Source of the DNA: Alectoria sarmentosa
Taxonomy: Eukaryota; Ascomycota; Lecanoromycetes; Lecanorales; Parmeliaceae
Reading direction: 5' to 3'
DNA: 64,000 nt
NCBI GenBank assembly: GCA_009733775.1
Contig: WOGZ01000089.1
Location: 1 to 64,000 of the forward strand
Every line of letters starts with the position of its first letter. Within the stretch, counting starts at the first letter, position 1. Shown piece after piece: positions 33,111 to 43,390 of the stretch. Below the pieces are notes generated by a model, which saw only the letters and a list, made by a program, of their open reading frames with translations, ran no database searches and was not told the DNA's origin. The translations under genes were made by a program, and so were the position numbers.

Positions 33111-33239
33111 AATAAGTCCGAAAAACGCAGCACTGGCTCCTCTGCTACGGTTTCTGAGCCGGAACTCACTCGTTTTCATCGTCGAGACGCCAATCATCGA
33201 CACTACGTCTCGAATTCTGGGCCTTGCCTGAGTTCCGCA

Positions 33240-35600
33240 ACATGTCTCTCAAGCATTTGATAGAGATCAGAGGCCTGTGGATAGGGTCATCATACTCATA
33301 CAACGAGTAGTCGAGCTCGAAGAAAAGACTGAGTACGTCCTCTGGTTCCACGAGCGTGGACCAGAAGACTCCAATGACGATGAGCCGACTCCATAAATAT
33401 GGGTGCCTGCGGATTACTCGCCTGAAGATGATCCATCCATCCATGTCATTCTCCGAGGAGACAGGATCTTCCGAGCCTGCTGCAGTCTTGCTATGACCAA
33501 TCTCTGCCCAGGGCATTTTGCTACGAAAGATTCCAGGACTTATTACACGCGCCGTCATTGTGGGCTGAGACGAGAAGCCTTCGGAAGGGAAATCTCGCTT
33601 GACACGGAAACAAGGAGACGCTCAAGTTGAATAACCTCGCGCTTCAACTACATGAAGGGAACGAGAAGTTCCAAGAAGAGCTTGACAAGTCCAACGCAAA
33701 GAGTTTCTCTCTTCGCATACATTTGCCAGAACTCAGTGAGCAGAATCGCATACATCTTAAGCGAATTCGAAAGTCAAGCAAAACCTTGCCAGAACTTCTT
33801 CAACAGACGCCGAACCTGCAGCGTGAGGGCGCGTCCAAGACCAAGGCGGCGCACCTTTTTGGTGCATCCACTGACGTGGTCTGGAGAGTGCGAGAACGGC
33901 TGCGAGAACAACGAAAATTCAATACTCTCAGCAATGGGACTATGATTGCTTTAGAGCGTCGACCAGATCATTGACGGCTCTTTTATATCACATCATTTTG
34001 GTGGAGTTCGCCTGCCTTGGGCTAAGTATCCCCGGTCCTACGGCTTTGTGAATCTTTACCAATACCATGAACTCAAGCGGTCTTGCGAATGACGACACAC
34101 CTCGCTTCAATATTCTAGCCAACTACTCCTTTTCAAGGCACAAGTACTCGAAAGTATTTTCACACCTACGACAAGTTATGACGAAGAATGTCATGTTCGA
34201 GAAAATGAACTCACCTGAAAGAATCTTGATTGTTGAGAACGATGAGGGAGAGTTCGTCCGCAGATTCATGATGGAGAGTGATACGATCCAGCTATACAAG
34301 ACGAGCGGAAAGTTGTTCGTCTACGTCTACTTTAGTCATCTGAGTGTTGTCGTTACGGAGAACATCGTGTCCGACAAGCTGGCCAGACAAGTGGACATGT
34401 CGAAAAGCGGACTCGACGACCTCAGAAAAGAGAATGCCAAAGCTGGAGAAGAGACAGAAATTCTACAGCCTCAAAATCAGGATCTTCGGATGTGCGACTC
34501 AAAGTGACAAATGAAGAAGAGATGCAAAGACCTGCCTGAGATGATAATAAAAGGGCAACGGCAGGACTTCGAGGTCGACTTGGATCGCCTCTATTACTTC
34601 GGGCTTCTAGAGATATAACAGTCACTTGGAGGATGATGCAGAGGCCAGAGTGGATGAGAACGCCTATCTCAAGCTAAGTGCCTCGTTCTATGAGACCTTC
34701 ACAGACGGTGACTACTTCTAGCTGACTCGAATGACTAACAGCCCAAATCCACCTCTACCTTTCCGCCTAAGAATCAATTGGCATTGGTCTGCCTTGCCTT
34801 TGCCGTAGCGCTCAACCTCGACCAGCAGGAAGGAGGACTGGAATAAGAAATGGAGCTGTCAACTACACTAAGCACATGGGTCTGCTGCGATATGGAGCGG
34901 TGGCTCTCGTGCAAGACACAATGGCTGAAACATACAACAGAGGAGATTGGCTTTAGAGGATACTGGACTGCCGGAATTTTCTAGTTATTGACAGATGTTT
35001 GGATTGGGGGAAGATGTGATTGTGAATGAGGCATAGGTGGAGGAAACCGGAGATCTTAAGAATCGTTGGATAGAGTACCACGGTGCTTTGGCTGAGGAAT
35101 GGGAGAAGAGGTTCTGATTGCTGGACATGTAGTGTCGCTGACCAATAAATGTGTACTGGTGTTCCCAGGTCTTCAGTGCGAAGATTACGTGAGATAAGCT
35201 CTAGCATGCGTCTGATCTACTAGGTCGGCCACCTTCAACAGGAAATAGCCGAGGTCGCAAAATGGGAGGATGCCAGGATCGAACGGTTTGCTCAAGAAGA
35301 GGATATGTTTATGACTAAACGAGAATGTATCCGGCATCTCAAAGCCAGACTCTTGACCGTGGAGAATTAGCTCGCAAAGGCGTGGTATACCATAAGCGCA
35401 ACGAACTCTTCCTCGAAGACACGGTCCAGAAATTACGATAACTATCTGGGGATTCCACGTATGTAAAAATAGCCAAAAAAAAGAGCCAGAAGCGGACACT
35501 ACGCTCTCGTCAACTTCTGGCTCTAACGTCTCTGAACTAGGCGTCATGGTCAAGGAACAAGACGACCAGACTTGGGCGCTACGTGACGGAGCCAACTATC
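33240..35600 (+). pseudogene. Decayed coiled-coil gene fragments
   Basis: Several + strand pieces with heptad character are broken by stops and frame changes: near 33280-33385 (RVIILIQRVVELEEKTEYVL), near 33615-33780 (ETLKLNNLALQLHEGNEKF; QEELDKSNAKSFSLRIHLPE) and near 35225-35370 (VGHLQQEIAEVAKWEDARIE; MTKRECIRHLKARLLTVEN, then TAG). They look like parts of one or two former coiled-coil genes in the order expected, but no continuous model can be built. The ORF at 34067-34507 lies among them and is listed separately. Confidence 0.4.
34067..34507 (+). CDS. 146-residue ORF of unknown function
   Basis: ATG at 34067 and a continuous frame with balanced composition: PRFNILANYSFSRHKYSKVF, LFVYVYFSHLSVVV, then a C-terminal heptad stretch (DDLRKENAKAGEETEILQPQ). 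It sits inside decayed coiled-coil sequence, so it may be the last intact part of a damaged gene. No family recognised. Confidence 0.35.
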   Translation: MNSSGLANDDTPRFNILANYSFSRHKYSKVFSHLRQVMTKNVMFEKMNSPERILIVENDEGEFVRRFMMESDTIQLYKTSGKLFVYVYFSHLSVVVTENIVSDKLARQVDMSKSGLDDLRKENAKAGEETEILQPQNQDLRMCDSK

Positions 35601-36587
35601 AGCACATTCAATTTGCCGAAACATCGAGAGTGAAACTTCCCATGTTATTGAATTAGTCACCGCGCCTACAGAAATCTACTGTTTAGTGTGCTCATCACTC
35701 GACTTTAAGTCTACGCCTGCAAAAACAATTTCACTGTGCTGAGACTTCAAGGTCAAGCTCTTCTGCTCCGAATATTCAGTTCTATGCTAACCGCGACGGA
35801 TCGTTGACCTAGTCTTCCAGGAACGCAGCCGCGTTTGCCACCTTATATCAATGGTTCCTAAACGCTTCATATGTGCCAGCCTCCTTCAAGGTCGACTTCT
35901 CACCATCTACTAGAGCCCATGCGCGGAGCTCGTCATCTCAAGCTGAAGAAAGGGGGAAGGGATATCTGGTCAGCAGTACCAGTTGTAAGAGAAGCCGCAT
36001 ACGTAAGCACAAGGACTGGAATCCCTCAAGAATCTCCTGGCGGAGCGCGAAGATGGGAACCTAGAAGAGGTGGAGGGGCATGGGCTACATGATGGCAGAA
36101 AATCGGCCGATACGGGGACGGCATTCCAAGAAACTCTGTTGAAAGCGCATGCAATTATCGTGAGTGTCTTTGCTGAGAAAAAGAGCAGAAATTGGTCCTA
36201 TGGATAGGGAGGCCGGTCTGGGAGAGACGCGGTAGGGAGAGGCCGAGAAGAAATCTTGACGAGACAGCAAGCGTCTTTGCTCCAACATGCTTAGATCGGA
36301 TATTGAAACGCACATGTGCTCGGCCTTACGATTTGCTTGAGGGATGTGCCCTTCCATTTACTCCTCATCGTATGCACATCTTTCATCGTGAAAGCGCTCA
36401 TCGTTTCACGGTCGGAGCATTCTCCACGACTCTGCGCGCTTTGCGGACACCACACGGCTCGCTTGTCGCCTGTCGCTATCTCTGTAAGCGATCCGTCGAC
36501 ATACGATGTTCTTATTTCGAATCGTGGCAGTGGGGCTTCTCAAAGAACTTGGTATTCTAAAGAGAGGTCCAACCAGAGCGAGGTGCC
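35601..36587. other. Intergenic / degenerate sequence
   Basis: About 990 bp with overlapping ORFs of 60-120 codons on both strands and no recognisable motif. It probably includes the promoter of the secreted-protein gene. No repeat of the leader family is found here. Confidence 0.35.
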
Positions 36588-37279
36588 ATGCATCTCTTTC
36601 CGAAATTACTTTTTCTTACCAAGCTGTCTTTCCTTCTCTTGGCTGCTCCATCGCCCAGGAGCGCATGGTCAACGAATCTCTTTCTACCACTCGATATCAC
36701 CAATGATGGCAATCCTTCCAACCTCACCATAGATACGTAAGGAGTACTGTCTTTCGAGCCGTTTTCCTTTTTGACTTGAAACGCAGGAATCCATCCCTGT
36801 CCCTGCACTTGAACGTAACCGACGACAGCAAAAATTTCCACGTACCAAACACATACATCACTCTCATATGGACCCCTCACTCCGATAAGCGCATCGAGTA
36901 CAAGGTCCTCCGCGACATGATTAGTGATGCCATCAATGAAGTCACCGATAATATCGAAAAATTTGGCGACATTGTTCTCCCGGGCGATCGGGACCCCTAC
37001 GTCGATGATAAATATGCCGGAGAGGCACCAAAAGGAAGTTACATCTACATGCGAAGTTTCAAAAGTGGTCCGGCCTACGGAAGGAAATTGACGTGGGGTA
37101 ACGTGAGGGACACTTTATTGGGGTTGAGGGAGATCATGATCAAGCAAGGAAGGCCCTATAAGATAGAATTTTACATTCGAAATGACATTGTTGGAATCAT
37201 TGGCAGGGGAGGCGTGATCCCCGGTAAGCCGCCCTTACCACCGCCGGGCTCGGGAGGTGGATCTGACGCACCAGACTGA
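36588..37279 (+). CDS. Small secreted protein, unknown function (effector-like)
   Basis: Exons 36588-36736 and 36787-37279 (50-bp phase-2 intron, GTAAGG..ACGCAG) give 213 residues. The N-terminus MHLFPKLLFLTKLSFLLLAA followed by PSPRSAWS is a good signal peptide. The mature part has mixed strands and helices (LSLHLNVTDDSKNFHVP; YKVLRDMISDAINEVTDNI; YIYMRSFKSGPAYGRKLTWG; YKIEFYIRNDIVGIIGRGG) and a Pro/Gly-rich tail (GKPPLPPPGSGGG). It has no cysteines that I can see in the mature chain apart from none conserved, so it is not a typical disulfide-rich effector. One N-glycosylation sequon (NLT) lies near the splice site. Lineage-specific secreted protein is the best description. Confidence 0.7.
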
Positions 37280-37460
37280 CTGTTCGGCAATACGAATCGG
37301 CACTGGCATTTTCATTGCTGAAAGTTTGCGATCGGAAGGGCGAGGGCGTGCCTGACGAGGCATTGTTTGGTCGAAATATGACGGCGGAATTCGCTAAAAT
37401 CAATGAGAGTCGAGATTCTGACCTGTAGAAAGCAATTTGTGGCCTGACGAGGACTTTCAG

Positions 37461-38637
37461 ATGGCAGATGAATCTACAAAACTTGTGGTTTACCACACCT
37501 ATTCCCGAATTGACAGTGACTGCATGTAAGTCCCATTACGAGGCCAGCCGCAGATCCTGCCTAACCCTAGATATCGCTCACAGCTCTATCCTGATTTCCT
37601 GCTTTGCAAAACTGATACAAAGCCACGAGCACTTCCCTTTGTCCGACTCCGACTCTTCAACCACGAAGAAATCATCCGATTCAGACAGTAGAGTCCGCCT
37701 CATCGAACAGAACTCGGGCTTTTGGGCCTCTCATCTGTCTGTATCCTCGCACCTCGCATCCTGGGCAAGCCTTCGGGGACACCCAGCCATCGCTGACCTA
37801 GACAAGATAGTCAATGTGGAGTGAATAGTAAGAACCACAGCGGCATATTCACCGAAAAGTGTTGAAATATTCAGGTTGAATGGATTGATTGTTCTCCCGA
37901 AGCTCCCCTGGAGCAGTCCTCTATATCGTACAAAAGTATGTGGCTGGCATGGCAACAGGCCAAAGGAGGCTGGGAACCAACCATTCTTTCAACAAAAAGG
38001 CCACGACCTCCCCATTCACAGCCGAAATCCTACAGGAGATTCTTTCGAACGCGGCCCCAGTACAGTATCGGGGTTACTGGGATGATATCTCTTTACGACC
38101 AATCGTGCTCGAATGAATACTGGTCAAACTTGGATGTCTGTACCACGATCGATTCCCACAAATACACCAATTGTGTCGAGCAAGATGGGACCTTCGCCGC
38201 TGGAAAAGCGGCATTCATGGCCAGCGAGCTTGAGTGGGCAGTGGACCGGTGGGGAAAGCAGACGGATTGGATCGTGGATGTGTTGGAAAAGCAGAAGCAA
38301 CTCGCTGGAAAAGATGGCCTTTCCCAATGCATGGTGAGGAGGTGGTATGGAAGACGTCATGGCGATTGGCTCGTGTGTAGGTATATATAACCTTTACAGG
38401 GTGCACGAAACAGATCTCAGTATTTGCAGTCAATTCTTCGAGTTCGATGGAATATTTGCAGCGGAGATTATGCAATTCTTGGCGGAGGAGCTGCTGTGGG
38501 CTGGGGATCGTTGGGGAACGGAGCGAGAATCGAGGGTGACTTTTGGCGCAGAGAAAGTGGAAGAAGGGCAACAGGAGGCTTTCCAGAGTTTTGTGGATAA
38601 GGTCGTGCAGCGCGGAGGATGGAGCAATCACGGCTGA
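37461..38637 (+). pseudogene. Damaged gene with an internally duplicated unknown domain
   Basis: A plausible first exon (37461-37525, ADESTKLVVYHTYSRIDSDC) splices over 58 bp to 37584, continuing ILISCFAKLIQSHEHF and later GFWASHLSVSSHLASWASL. Further on, open stretches lie in different frames: VLYIVQKYVAGMATGQ, AEILQEILSNAAPVQYRGYW, and then two copies of one motif. They are DGTFAAGKAAFMASELEWAV followed by DRWG (about 38190-38255), and DGIFAAEIMQFLAEELLWAG followed by DRWG (about 38447-38515). The shared pattern DGxFAAxxxxFxAxELxWAxDRWG shows an internal or tandem duplication. The frame breaks near 38115 and 38390 suggest the gene is not functional, unless introns were missed. Family unknown. 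Confidence 0.45.
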
Positions 38638-38753
38638 AGGGATGAGTATTGGCGAGCAGATGAGATGATCTGGCCGAGCGGTTGATAAGTCGAACGTTGA
38701 TGCAATGCTTCCGTGGTACCGGTAGCAAAGGATCAATGCGTCTCCGTCCCTGA

Positions 38754-39719
38754 TCACCAAGACCCTTTCGGCACACTGTAAACTCTCTCCCCATCTCGTG
38801 ACAGCAACGTTCCCTCTGGGGTCACGATGAAAGGTCCGAATTGGACACCAGATTCTCTGCAGTAACATGCTTCAAACTCTGTACTTCGCCGCGACGAAGC
38901 AGGAAGCTCAGTCACATCCTGTTCCATCAAACGATGGAGATGAATTCCCGGCCTTTCAGGACCCTGATCCAAGCACAAAATCCAAGACCAACCTCTGATG
39001 GTCGCAAGGCATTTGTCCAGCTTACCATGCCACTCGAGCTTGCGACGGTCCGCGTAGCGTATAGTCACAATGGCTTCCTGAGATTTGGTAATAGTCGTGA
39101 AGGTGACTGTGACCTCGTCGTCTTTGAGCTTGGCATGGAAGACCAAGACACCACTGACATCGCGAAGGAGGTTTTCCAAATCCATCGCACGGACCGCTGC
39201 CGTAGCTTCACAGTCAGCCAGTTGGGCGCGCAGACTCTCCTCTCTCTGCGATCGTCATTAGCAATCTATCAAGATTCCAACCAGTTGCTGCAGGAAAGAA
39301 CCCACGTCGATCCGTACCTGTTCCTGCCGCGCAGCCTTCTCTTCCGCCTCCCTCCTCTTCTGCAAATCCTTCCCAATTTGGTCCTTCTGCAGCTTGTTGA
39401 GCGTACGAAGGCTCTTCAGCAGGCCGGGCGAGTGCTTCGCCAAATCTTGCACATCCGAAAAGTTGCCCTGGCCTAGGAGCAGCTTCATGGTGCCTAAACG
39501 CTCAGTGAGTCCCGTGATTACGGTTTCGAGATCATCAGTCAACGCGACTGTGTCGGAAACATCCGCGATAGACTCGTCAGTGGGCTTGAAGTCGGGTTTT
39601 GCCTTTTTAGCGATCGTATCGTCGTTGAGGACTTCGGGTGCAGTCTTTCGCTTTGAAGATTCAGCTGGGATTGATGCAGACTGCGCGATTGGGAATCCTG
39701 GAAGAGGGTTAGGAGTCAT
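38754..39719 (-). CDS. Orphan protein with coiled-coil centre
   Basis: Exon 1 is 39719-39318 and exon 2 is 39245-38754, with a 72-bp phase-0 intron (GTACGG..TCGCAG); 297 residues. The N-terminus is polar with a KRK..KKAK basic patch that may be a nuclear signal. A helical middle follows (DDLETVITGLTERLGTMKLL; LLKSLRTLNKLQKDQIGKDL; KRREAEEKAARQEQREESL), then a folded C-terminal part of about 130 residues with beta character (VSGVLVFHAKLKDDEVTVTF; GVQFGPFIVTPEGTLLSRDG). The junction QEQ-REESLRAQL continues the coiled coil, which supports the intron. No family recognised. It is tail-to-head with the orphan gene at 40561-41970 on the same strand, with an 841-bp gap. Confidence 0.7.
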
Positions 39720-40560
39720 CTCTTCCAATAGAATAGTGGAAGTAAAGATGAAGAATGGGGGAAGTTGTTGCCAGAGGACGCGCGAGTTGATGAGAGTGCT
39801 GTTGGTGTGGCTTGTCCGATTGTGTTCGGGAGCGGAGAAAGCTGTAAGGTTCTTTTGAGGTGGAAAAGTATTATCTGGTTGAAGGCTGGGTGTGTAGATT
39901 TAGTTAGGACACATTCGGGTTGGTTGTAGAAGTTCACATAATGTTCAGTACGAAAAGTGGTCGGAGATGCAAGTGTTGACGTGAAGGATGTATCACGGAG
40001 CCCCCATAATGCCTCCGCACCCTCTTCAGAGTACCGAAATATCCTATAACTAATTGAATGAATACAATCTAGAGCGCCCTCATCCTTGCCTCCACTGTGC
40101 TTTGAAGTATCACAGCGTCCCGCTCGAAAGAATTTGGAAGAACGTCTCTGTCGACCTTACATGAACCATACCAGTAGACTAATCGCCCAGTCGTTTTCAT
40201 TGTCCCACGCCTCTCTCTCGAATCCTGTCCCTAACAAGCGGAGCATCAAGCCCTCTTGTCTCCCTGACACGGAACAACACGTGAAATCGCCTTCACCGAG
40301 ATCTAGCTGGAAACCCTGCCGCTGTAGTTCTTTACGCTGCTGGAACGGTATCAGTTCTCTATTCCTCTTCGCAGCGTCGTCAATTCTGGGGTACTTAGCA
40401 GATTTGTCCAGCGTTCGTGACTTGAATGGTTCAACTTGTAGTTACTCAACTGATTCATTACTCTGTTCCGCCGAGCGAGCACCTGAGCCGCAACCTGATC
40501 ATCTTGTCCCGAGGAGTTCCGATGGCAAAGTCTTCTGGAGGTCGACAAGCAGTATTCGAA
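39720..40560. other. Intergenic between two minus-strand orphan genes
   Basis: About 840 bp. A + strand ORF at 40086-40577 runs antisense into the 3' end of the next gene and has no recognisable feature. No leader-cassette copy is present in front of the 39719 start, unlike the neighbour. Confidence 0.4.
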
Positions 40561-41970
40561 CTACTTCAGGATCTTAGAGAAATCGTTCAACGCTTTTTGT
40601 ATCTGTTTCGGCTTCAATTCTCGCTGATGCTTCATTTTCTCCGCCACCTGGACGATGTTGTCGCGCTCTTTGTGTGCCTGGCGAAGATCATCCGCAAGCT
40701 TTTCGATCTTCTTGTTCTGATCTATCATCAAAGCCTGTAACGAGTTGTTCTCAGTTTTGAGTTTCAGATTTTCTGCTCGTAGCGCATCTAAATCTTCAAG
40801 GGTAGGAATTGGTTCTGTTTCCGTGGCTTCAAGATCGGACTTTGGGTCCAAATTAGTCATGAGCTCGTCATCCTTCTCCAAATGTTTATGGGACGGAGGC
40901 GTATGTTCCCTCACCGCCTTGGTGAATGGTTGAATAACTCGGACGTTAAGGAGTGGGAGCTTTAGGTTGTGAGGAGTCATGAACCATGCGCTGACGCTAT
41001 AACTCGGGTCTTTTGCGCTATACATGCGCTTCAGATTGTTGTAAGCTATGTCCCCAGTACCGTTCTTCAAAGCTTTGGCCCACTCCACGTTCATTGGCGA
41101 CGACTTATGAGCATTACTCTTGAAAGTTACGCAAATCAATCTGTCTGCGTCTTCTTGTCTCTTGCAGAGCTTTAGGATGGCGGTCGGGAAGGTGAAGGGA
41201 AGCATCTCGTGATGTCTTGGCTGCGTAGCAAACTCGGCATTAAAACTTTCCATCTGGAACTTGTCTTCAATTCGAACTCCTGGTTCCCAGCCCACAGCGA
41301 AGCTGTTGCAGCGCTCTTCCCTCATGGAGTCAGTGCCGTCTTTGTTGAATTTGAAATCGAGCCCGAGAGACGGTTGGCCAGTTTTCCCTGGATCGAGATT
41401 CAGTTTCACGTTCCAGCCCTTTGGGCTTGCGAACGGGTCGCCCATAATCTCGTCCAGATCATCGCCGATCATGACGGCAGTCATCACCCTCCCAATTTTG
41501 AAGAGATGGTCGAAACTCGTTGGTCGATTCTTGGCGGGCTTTTCATGTGTAACAATCATGGCCTTGGGATCCGGCTCTAGATGATCGCCCTTGACCTTCT
41601 TGCCTGACTCGGTTGCTGAGCTGACGGAAACAGGTCGATTCCTTTTTTCTGGTTGAAGTCTTACAGCCTGGTCTGTTGTGGCTGCCTTGTCTGCCTCGGT
41701 CTTTCTGGCAGCTTCGACTTGTTCCTGGGCTTTGACCTTAGCCCTGAGGATTTCAGCCGGATTTAGACCATCGGCTGGTCTCGGCGCGTTTCTTCTTGAC
41801 ATTGAAACAGGGGCTCCACTCGCTATTTCTTCGAGAGCTGCGCCCATAGCTGGTGATGCGGACAGTGGTTGGCTGGGGTCGGCCGACGATGGAAGGATCG
41901 AAGATGGCGTGTCCGTGACGGCTTTGTTGTCGAGTTCCATGGACCGTGGAGGAGATTCTGAGTGAGACAT
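40561..41970 (-). CDS. Orphan leader-family gene: globular middle domain plus C-terminal coiled coil
   Basis: ATG at 41970, directly after the shared leader; 469 residues, no intron. Residues 1-150 are low complexity (SPPRSMELDNKAV; an Ala/Lys/Glu helix). About 160-355 form a folded domain (FDHLFKIGRVMTAVMIGDDL; WNVKLNLDPGKTGQPSLGLD; SFAVGWEPGVRIEDKFQMES; LPFTFPTAILKLCKRQEDAD; YSVSAWFMTPHNLKLPLLNV). The last ~80 residues form a strong coiled coil (LDALRAENLKLKTENNSLQA; NKKIEKLADDLRQAHKERDN). No family recognised. The leader upstream is shared with the coiled-coil genes at 45337 and 47956, so these genes are probably co-regulated. Confidence 0.75.
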   Translation of the reverse strand: MSHSESPPRSMELDNKAVTDTPSSILPSSADPSQPLSASPAMGAALEEIASGAPVSMSRRNAPRPADGLNPAEILRAKVKAQEQVEAARKTEADKAATTDQAVRLQPEKRNRPVSVSSATESGKKVKGDHLEPDPKAMIVTHEKPAKNRPTSFDHLFKIGRVMTAVMIGDDLDEIMGDPFASPKGWNVKLNLDPGKTGQPSLGLDFKFNKDGTDSMREERCNSFAVGWEPGVRIEDKFQMESFNAEFATQPRHHEMLPFTFPTAILKLCKRQEDADRLICVTFKSNAHKSSPMNVEWAKALKNGTGDIAYNNLKRMYSAKDPSYSVSAWFMTPHNLKLPLLNVRVIQPFTKAVREHTPPSHKHLEKDDELMTNLDPKSDLEATETEPIPTLEDLDALRAENLKLKTENNSLQALMIDQNKKIEKLADDLRQAHKERDNIVQVAEKMKHQRELKPKQIQKALNDFSKILK

Positions 41971-42170
41971 TCTAAAATTACCAGCTGAGGGATATACCAC
42001 TCAGTGGAGACACACTCACACCCGGAGGTGTGTTCGGACACGAGTTCCGTAGGAGCCGGAGCTCCTTTCCCACAGTAGCCTTGTCCTCTGCTGTGCAGAG
42101 GGAGATCGTGATAAAAACGGTAGGCAGTCAGCTCTAGCAAATATCAGTCTCTTGAAGAAGAAAAAGGAAA
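41971..42170 (-). promoter_or_regulatory. Leader cassette L5 upstream of the 41970 gene
   Basis: On the minus strand it starts CTTCTTCAAGAGACTGATAT, continues TTGCTAGAGC, CACGATCTCCCTCTGCACAG, a CTCCGGCTCC block, GGGTGTGAGTGTGTCTCCAC, TGAGTGGTATATCCCTCAGC, TGG, and ends a few bases before the ATG. The same order of words occurs in the leaders at 45.3-45.6 and 47.8-48.0 kb. A poly-pyrimidine tract lies immediately 5'. It is most simply a conserved 5' untranslated region with its start site. Confidence 0.65.
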
Positions 42171-42618
42171 AGAAACAGCAGCAAACAGCTTTGTTGAGGT
42201 TCCTCGCTTAATTCCACGCTAGTACGGAAGCACGAGTCACTTCTATCACTAGGAACTATTTTCTTTCTCAACCCAGGGGGCATGATAGCTGAGGTTTTGC
42301 AGTGGAGAGAATACTACTTATTCAAGAAGCGGGGGTTCAGTAGAAGCATGAAGTGGATGCGTTCAATGTAAACAGCCTAAAATCAGAGTTTATTTGGGGG
42401 GGGAGAGGGGGCACCAGCATCAGATCAGTCCTAGGGAATCTACAATGATGTGAGCGTCGTTTCGGTTCGTGCATGTCGTCGAATACCTTTCTACTTTACA
42501 ATTCGGCATTTTGGAGTGCGCGCTTCGTATAGCCTTTGAATTCTGCAAAAGCTCCTTATTATCAACAGTTCCGCTCCGCAGCCGAAGATCGGTAGCCTCG
42601 TAGAACCCCCTATCTGAA
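42171..42618. other. Intergenic, upstream of leader L5
   Basis: About 450 bp. It holds a degenerate version of the CGTG..CCGT..TAGCG motif near 42217-42245 (minus strand) and a G-rich run (GGGGGGGGAGAGGGGG, about 42396-42412) that could form a quadruplex. No ORF is supported. Confidence 0.35.
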
Positions 42619-43241
42619 GCAGGGCGCCCGATGGTCCGGACGTATAACCGGATCTTTTCGATATGTCAAATCATAGTTTATGCTCATTGCAGTTGACGAG
42701 TAGAGGATCAGTCAACGCAACAGCTACTAAACAGGTGCAGAGAAAACCCCTGGAGTTAGGCTTCACAGAAGTCTTCGTCAGAGGGTTCGTAGCAGACACC
42801 ACGTACAGGTGGATCTCGTCGCCAGCCGGACCAGTTCAGTAGTATGGACGGACGGTCTAAACCAATGGTCCTAATAGTCCTTTGTGACTACTACATATCT
42901 AGGCATGACAAACGTATAACAACGTGATAAGACTGACTGAGAACATATTATCGTCACATTATTATTCAATACCCTCATCATTAGTCTTTACTACTTTTTC
43001 GACTCCATTCATCATCGTTGTAAAGTCCACAATCTCCTCACATCACCCTGCAAAACAAACACGAAATGTATCGACTCAAAGAGGGATTTAGGGTTAGGGT
43101 TAAGGGAGGAGTCTTTGGACAATTAAAGACGAGCGGTCCAAATGAATATGGATCGGTCGGTTATGTGGACGGACTACGGACCATGTAAAAGCTTCCAGTT
43201 CAGGCCTTTGGACGGACGGTTTGGACCATCGGGCGCCCTGC
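42619..43241. mobile_element. MITE-like element with 19-bp terminal inverted repeats
   Basis: GCAGGGCGCCCGATGGTCC at 42619-42637 is found as its exact reverse complement at 43223-43241, bounding 623 bp with no coding capacity. CAGGG-type ends recall hAT-superfamily elements. No identical 8-bp target duplication flanks the ends, so insertion may be old or the boundary slightly different. Inside, the right subterminal segment (about 43195-43228, CCAGTTCAG..TTGGACGGACGGTTTGGACC) recurs in similar form at about 42834-42866, and GGACC/GGTCC words are frequent. A telomere-like repeat lies at 43088-43106. Confidence 0.55.
43088..43106 (+). repeat. Short interstitial telomere-like repeat
   Basis: TTAGGGTTAGGGTTAAGGG: two exact copies of the filamentous-fungal telomere unit TTAGGG plus one with an extra A. 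It is too short to be a telomere end here and lies inside the TIR-bounded element. Confidence 0.5.
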
Positions 43242-43390
43242 ATGATGCCTCCACCGTGCTCGGTAATCTCCCAGCATCCATCTCTATTCCTCGAAAGAAA
43301 CAAGAAGAGCTTCTAGGTCTACCTCACATGAGCCATGCCATTCTCCTTACCCCCAAATTAGCATCCAACTCAGAACCCTTCACAAGCAGA

